This document shows, piece by piece, positions 6,178-8,851 of a DNA stretch of 8,851 nt. Position numbers and translations under genes: made by a program. Source of the stretch: DATDRS01 sp035291605 (GTDB lineage: Bacteria > Chloroflexota > Anaerolineae > Anaerolineales > UBA6663). Each line of letters begins with the position of its first letter. The first letter of the stretch is position 1. The DNA is taken from positions 1-8,851 of the forward strand of contig DATDRS010000017.1 in the NCBI GenBank assembly GCA_035291605.1, written 5' to 3'. The notes below the pieces were generated by a model. It was not told the origin of the DNA. It worked only from the letters and a program-made list of their open reading frames with translations, and searched no databases.

Positions 6178-6699
6178 ATGCAGCATCTCTGGTCTCCCTG
6201 GCGTATGGCCTATTTGCGCAAAGACGACAAAGACACGGGCGATAAACTGCAAGCCACCGGGAAACTTTCGACCGCCGGGTGCATCTTCTGCGATAAGCCG
6301 GCTGAGGAGCGCGACACCGAGAACCTGATTGTCCGCCGTGGGCACCGGGCCTTTGTCATCCTCAACTTGTATCCGTACAACAACGGGCACATGATGGTCG
6401 TGCCCTATGCGCATGTCCCCAGCCTGGAACAACTGGACACCCCGACGCTCACCGAGATCATGGTGCTGGTTAATGAAGGGTTGGGTGCGTTGCGCGCCGT
6501 CTACAATCCGCAGGCCTTCAATCTGGGGGTGAACATTGGCGAGGCGGCCGGAGCGGGCATCGCGGAGCACGTCCACATGCACATCGTCCCGCGCTGGGCC
6601 GGGGACACAAATTATATGGCGACGGTCGCAGGGACGCGCGTGATACCGGAGGGCCTCTCGGACACCTATCGCCAGGTGCGGGAAGCCTGGCCGAGCTGA
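6178..6699 (+). CDS. HIT-domain protein, Ap4A hydrolase/phosphorylase type
   Basis: A 173-residue histidine-triad protein. Members act on nucleotide phosphoanhydrides; this subfamily resembles the mycobacterial Ap4A phosphorylase Rv2613c, which breaks down diadenosine tetraphosphate in the cytoplasm. The N-terminus LWSPWRMAYL is the subfamily hallmark. CIFC at 35-38 can bind zinc with later histidines. NLYPYNNGHMMVVPY (63-77) and FNLGVNIGEAAGAGIAEH form the core, and the catalytic triad is His131, His133 and His135 in HVHMHIVPRW. ATG 6178 is preferred over 6151 because GAGG lies 6 nt upstream and homology begins with MQHLWSPW. About 21 residues (14-34), including KDTGDKLQATGKL, separate the N-terminal motif from CIFC, longer than I recall for relatives. 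The gene is divergent from birA and followed by thiolase on the same strand. Confidence 0.92.
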   Translation: MQHLWSPWRMAYLRKDDKDTGDKLQATGKLSTAGCIFCDKPAEERDTENLIVRRGHRAFVILNLYPYNNGHMMVVPYAHVPSLEQLDTPTLTEIMVLVNEGLGALRAVYNPQAFNLGVNIGEAAGAGIAEHVHMHIVPRWAGDTNYMATVAGTRVIPEGLSDTYRQVREAWPS

Positions 6700-6723
6700 T
6701 CGATTCCCGCTGGAGCAGGTTCC

Positions 6724-6754
6724 CGTAGGGGCAGGTCTCAGACCTGCCCCTACG
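6724..6754. repeat. 31-nt perfect palindromic repeat element, 15-bp arms
   Basis: CGTAGGGGCAGGTCT (6724-6738) and its exact reverse complement (6740-6754) surround a single C. The element lies between the HIT stop codon and the thiolase start. In RNA it would form a very stable hairpin but has no T-run, so it is not a classical terminator. Sequences of the form GTAGGGGC...GCCCCTAC recur as intergenic repeats in several bacterial groups (from memory), so a REP-like or small mobile element is likely. Confidence 0.85.
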
Positions 6755-6770
6755 TATGGGTGAGGAAAAT

Positions 6771-7976
6771 ATGACAACCGATGGCAAAAAACCAAACGAC
6801 GCAGTTATCCTCTCAGGCGCGCGCACGCCAATCGGCAAGTTCATGGGGGCGCTCGCTTCGATCCCTGCGCCCCGGCTGGGCGCGGTAGCCGTCCGGGCCG
6901 CCGTCGAACGCGCGGGCATTGATCCGCAGCAGATCGAAGAGGTGATTATGGGGCAGGTCATCGCCGCGGGTTCAGGTCAAGGTCCGGCGCGGCAGGCCGC
7001 CATCTACGCGGGCCTGCCGCCCGAGGTCGGGGCCTTCGCGGTCAACAAGGTCTGCGGCTCAGGCCTCAAGGCGGTGATGTCGGCGGCGCAGGCGGTGCGC
7101 GCAGGCGACGCCCATATGCTCGTGGCGGGCGGCATGGAGAGCATGAGCGCCGCGCCGCACCTGGTCTTCGTCCGGCAGGGCGCGCGCTATGGCGATCAGA
7201 CCATGTTCGACGCCGATTTGCACGACGGCCTGTGGGACCCATTCGAGAACTGGGCGATGGGCGACGCCGCCGAGCTCATCGCCAACGAGTATGAAGTGAC
7301 GCGCGAAGCGATGGATCGCTTTGCGCTGGAGAGCCACCAGAAGGCCGTGGCCGCGATGGACGCCGGAAAATTCAAGGCGGAAATCACGCCCGTCGAGGTG
7401 GACCTGAAGGGCAAGAAGGCGGTGGTGGACACGGACGAAGCCCCGCGCCGTGACACGTCGCTGGAGGCCCTGGCCAAGCTCAAGCCCGCGTTCCAGAAGG
7501 ACGGTAGAGTCACGGCCGGCAACGCGCCCGGCCTGAATGACGGCGCCGCAGCCGTGGTCGTCGCTTCGCGCGCAAAGGCGGAAATGTTGGGTCAGACCCC
7601 GTTGGCGCGCGTCGTCGGTTATACCTACGCCGCGGTTGAGCCGAAATATCTCTTCATCGCCCCGGCGCGCGCCATTCCCAAGTTGCTTGACAAAACCGGG
7701 TGGGCGCTCAAGGACGTGGACTTGATCGAGCTTAACGAGGCCTTTGCAGCGCAGGTGCTGGCCGACGGTTATGCGCTGGCGGACAAGGGCTGGGACTGGA
7801 GCAAGGTCAACGTCCACGGCGGCGCGATTGCGCTTGGCCACCCGGTGGGCGCGAGCGGCGCGCGGCTGTTGGTAACGCTCATCCATACTCTGCGCGACCG
7901 GGGCTTGAAACGCGGGATCGCCTCGTTGTGCCTCGGGGGCGGGGAGGCGGTGGCCATGGCGGTGGAAATCGAGTAA
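6771..7976 (+). CDS. acetyl-CoA C-acetyltransferase (thiolase II type)
   Basis: A 401-residue thiolase that condenses two acetyl-CoA to acetoacetyl-CoA or cleaves 3-ketoacyl-CoA in the reverse direction, in the cytoplasm. The nucleophile is Cys95 in NKVCGSGLKAV. The C-terminal catalytic block is GGAIALGHPVGASGAR with His357, and the second cysteine is Cys387 in SLCLGGGEAVAMAVE. GGMESMS and TAGNAPGLNDGAAAV are further family motifs, and length is normal. ATG 6771 is chosen because GTGAGG lies 5 nt upstream; an in-frame ATG at 6756 abuts the palindromic element and has no ribosome-binding site. It is followed 78 nt later by 3-hydroxybutyryl-CoA dehydrogenase, the next enzyme of the pathway, which supports a C4 acyl-CoA role (butyrate, polyhydroxybutyrate or beta-oxidation). 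Chain-length preference cannot be decided from sequence, so a general 3-ketoacyl-CoA thiolase is possible. I see no separate promoter. Confidence 0.93.
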   Translation: MTTDGKKPNDAVILSGARTPIGKFMGALASIPAPRLGAVAVRAAVERAGIDPQQIEEVIMGQVIAAGSGQGPARQAAIYAGLPPEVGAFAVNKVCGSGLKAVMSAAQAVRAGDAHMLVAGGMESMSAAPHLVFVRQGARYGDQTMFDADLHDGLWDPFENWAMGDAAELIANEYEVTREAMDRFALESHQKAVAAMDAGKFKAEITPVEVDLKGKKAVVDTDEAPRRDTSLEALAKLKPAFQKDGRVTAGNAPGLNDGAAAVVVASRAKAEMLGQTPLARVVGYTYAAVEPKYLFIAPARAIPKLLDKTGWALKDVDLIELNEAFAAQVLADGYALADKGWDWSKVNVHGGAIALGHPVGASGARLLVTLIHTLRDRGLKRGIASLCLGGGEAVAMAVEIE

Positions 7977-7980
7977 TGGG

Positions 7981-8029
7981 CAAATGGTAAATGGGAATTA
8001 CCCATCGCCAGTTACAAATCACGAATTAC
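7981..8029 (+). repeat. tract of 7-nt repeats (consensus GAATTAC) with inverted repeat
   Basis: The thiolase-hbd gap divides into seven consecutive 7-mers. The first two are CAAATGG and TAAATGG; the last five all have T at position 4 and C at position 7, with GAATTAC twice. ATGGG (7991-7995) and CCCAT (8001-8005) form an inverted repeat at the change-over. The consensus NRRTNAC is shared with the tract at 3037-3092, though this copy is AT-rich and that one GC-rich. Confidence 0.7.
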
Positions 8030-8054
8030 CACGCTGCTTAAAAGAGCATCAAAG

Positions 8055-8851
8055 ATGACCATTCAACACATGGCCGTGATCGGCGCAGGGACGATGGGGA
8101 ATGGCATTGCTCAAGTGTCTGCGACGTATGGTTATGAAGTGACGATGATTGACGTCATCCCCGCCGCGCTGGAAAGGGGGATGGAGACGATCACCAAGTC
8201 GCTGAGCAAACTGGCCGAGAAAGGGCGCATCAGCGCGGAGCAGAAAGACGCCGCGCTCAACGCGATCACGACCGCCGGAGATTTGCGGGCCGCGCAGGAG
8301 GCTGACCTAGTCATCGAAGCGGCGACCGAGAACCCTGACCTCAAGCTCACAATCTTCCGCGACCTCGACGCGCTGACGCACCCCGAAGTCATCCTGGCCT
8401 CGAACACCTCGTCCATCTCCATCACCAAGATCGCCGGGGCGACGAAACGCCCGGACAAGGTGATCGGGATGCACTTCATGAATCCCGTTCCATTGATGAC
8501 TCTGGTCGAGGTGATTCGCGGGTTGGGCACGAGCGACGAGACGACGCGCGCCATCATGGGAGTATGCCGCCAGCTGGGCAAGACGCCCGTGGAGGCGAAA
8601 GACTCGCCCGGCTTCATCTCCAACCGCATCCTGTGCCCGATGATTAACGAGGCGATCTTTGCCCTCCAGGAGGGGATTGGCACGCCCGAGGCGATTGACG
8701 CCGTGATGAAACTGGGGATGAATCATCCGATGGGCCCGCTGACGCTGTGCGACCTCATCGGCCTGGACGTGGTGCTGTACGTCATGGAGGTGCTGCAGCG
8801 CGACCTGGGCGACGACAAATACCGCCCGGCGCCGTTGCTGCGGCGGATGGT
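8055..8851 (+). CDS. hbd: 3-hydroxybutyryl-CoA dehydrogenase (3' end outside window)
   Basis: This cytoplasmic enzyme interconverts acetoacetyl-CoA and 3-hydroxybutyryl-CoA with NAD(P). The window holds 265 codons, nearly the usual length of about 285; no stop codon is reached. The Rossmann nucleotide loop is GAGTMGNGIAQ (10-20). The catalytic set is intact: Ser119 in SNTSS, His140 in GMHFMNPVP, Glu152 in TLVEV (the His-Glu spacing of 12 matches the human enzyme) and Asn190 in GFISNRIL. The C-terminal dimer domain is present, with GMNHPMGPLTLCDLIGLDV. The ribosome-binding site is weak (AAGAG, 8 nt before ATG 8055), so translation may depend on the transcript from thiolase. The gene pair gives two consecutive steps of butanoyl-CoA metabolism; a crotonase and an acyl-CoA dehydrogenase might lie further right, but this is not visible. 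Confidence 0.94.
   Translation, partial: MTIQHMAVIGAGTMGNGIAQVSATYGYEVTMIDVIPAALERGMETITKSLSKLAEKGRISAEQKDAALNAITTAGDLRAAQEADLVIEAATENPDLKLTIFRDLDALTHPEVILASNTSSISITKIAGATKRPDKVIGMHFMNPVPLMTLVEVIRGLGTSDETTRAIMGVCRQLGKTPVEAKDSPGFISNRILCPMINEAIFALQEGIGTPEAIDAVMKLGMNHPMGPLTLCDLIGLDVVLYVMEVLQRDLGDDKYRPAPLLRRM

Noticed and set aside
6724..6754. CRISPR repeat or classical rho-independent terminator
   Set aside because: There is only one copy with no spacers, so it is not CRISPR; no T-run follows the stem on either strand, so it is not a standard terminator.
6091..6795. 235-codon N-terminal extension of the biotin ligase frame
   Set aside because: It runs antisense through the complete HIT gene and the palindromic element; ligase homology begins at 6090, where a promoter is also found.
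7059..7886. 275-codon minus-strand open frame across thiolase
   Set aside because: It is the complement of conserved thiolase motifs; its composition is typical of a GC-rich shadow frame.
8132..8683. 183-codon minus-strand open frame across hbd
   Set aside because: The plus strand here encodes an intact 3-hydroxybutyryl-CoA dehydrogenase with all catalytic residues; the Ser/Arg-rich antisense frame has no support.

Overview
The window is an 8.85 kb, GC-rich, densely coded stretch of bacterial chromosome. It most resembles a member of the Chloroflexota (Anaerolineae-like). The reasons are the style of the secreted proteins (a penicillin-acylase homologue with a Cys-x6-Cys insert, and a family 5 solute-binding lipoprotein with a Pro/Thr linker and a Ca-loop-like DxDxDG motif), a HIT protein of the mycobacterial Ap4A-phosphorylase type, and degenerate 7-nt repeats between genes. 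This assignment is inference. No plasmid, phage, insertion sequence, CRISPR array, tRNA or rRNA was seen.

Layout, left to right. (1) 1-308, minus strand: the first 47 codons of gyrA (DNA gyrase subunit A), preceded by a possible 26-codon leader ORF and a TATAAT box. (2) 387-5013, plus strand: a promoter, an 848-residue penicillin-acylase-family Ntn hydrolase, then an oligopeptide/nickel-type substrate-binding lipoprotein. A 56-nt tract of eight 7-nt repeats separates these two genes. (3) 5050-6090, minus strand: birA-type biotin ligase followed by a 73-residue single-TM protein of unknown function; these two genes end convergently with region 2. (4) 6111-8851, plus strand: a HIT-domain nucleotide hydrolase/phosphorylase whose promoter overlaps the divergent birA promoter, then an acetyl-CoA C-acetyltransferase (thiolase) and a 3-hydroxybutyryl-CoA dehydrogenase that runs off the end.

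How the genes fit together: the acylase and the binding protein are both exported and may form a two-gene extracytoplasmic scavenging unit (cleave an amide outside the membrane, capture a product), but no ABC permease is present here. Thiolase and Hbd catalyse consecutive C4 acyl-CoA steps (acetyl-CoA to acetoacetyl-CoA to 3-hydroxybutyryl-CoA, or the reverse). Biotin ligase and the HIT enzyme are housekeeping functions.

I found no clear novel defence or mobile system. The most unusual material is non-coding: two tracts of 7-nt repeats sharing a consensus, a perfect 15-bp-arm palindrome upstream of thiolase, a 14-nt palindrome at the expected transcription start of the HIT gene, and overlapping divergent promoters, one of which appears to give a leaderless birA mRNA.
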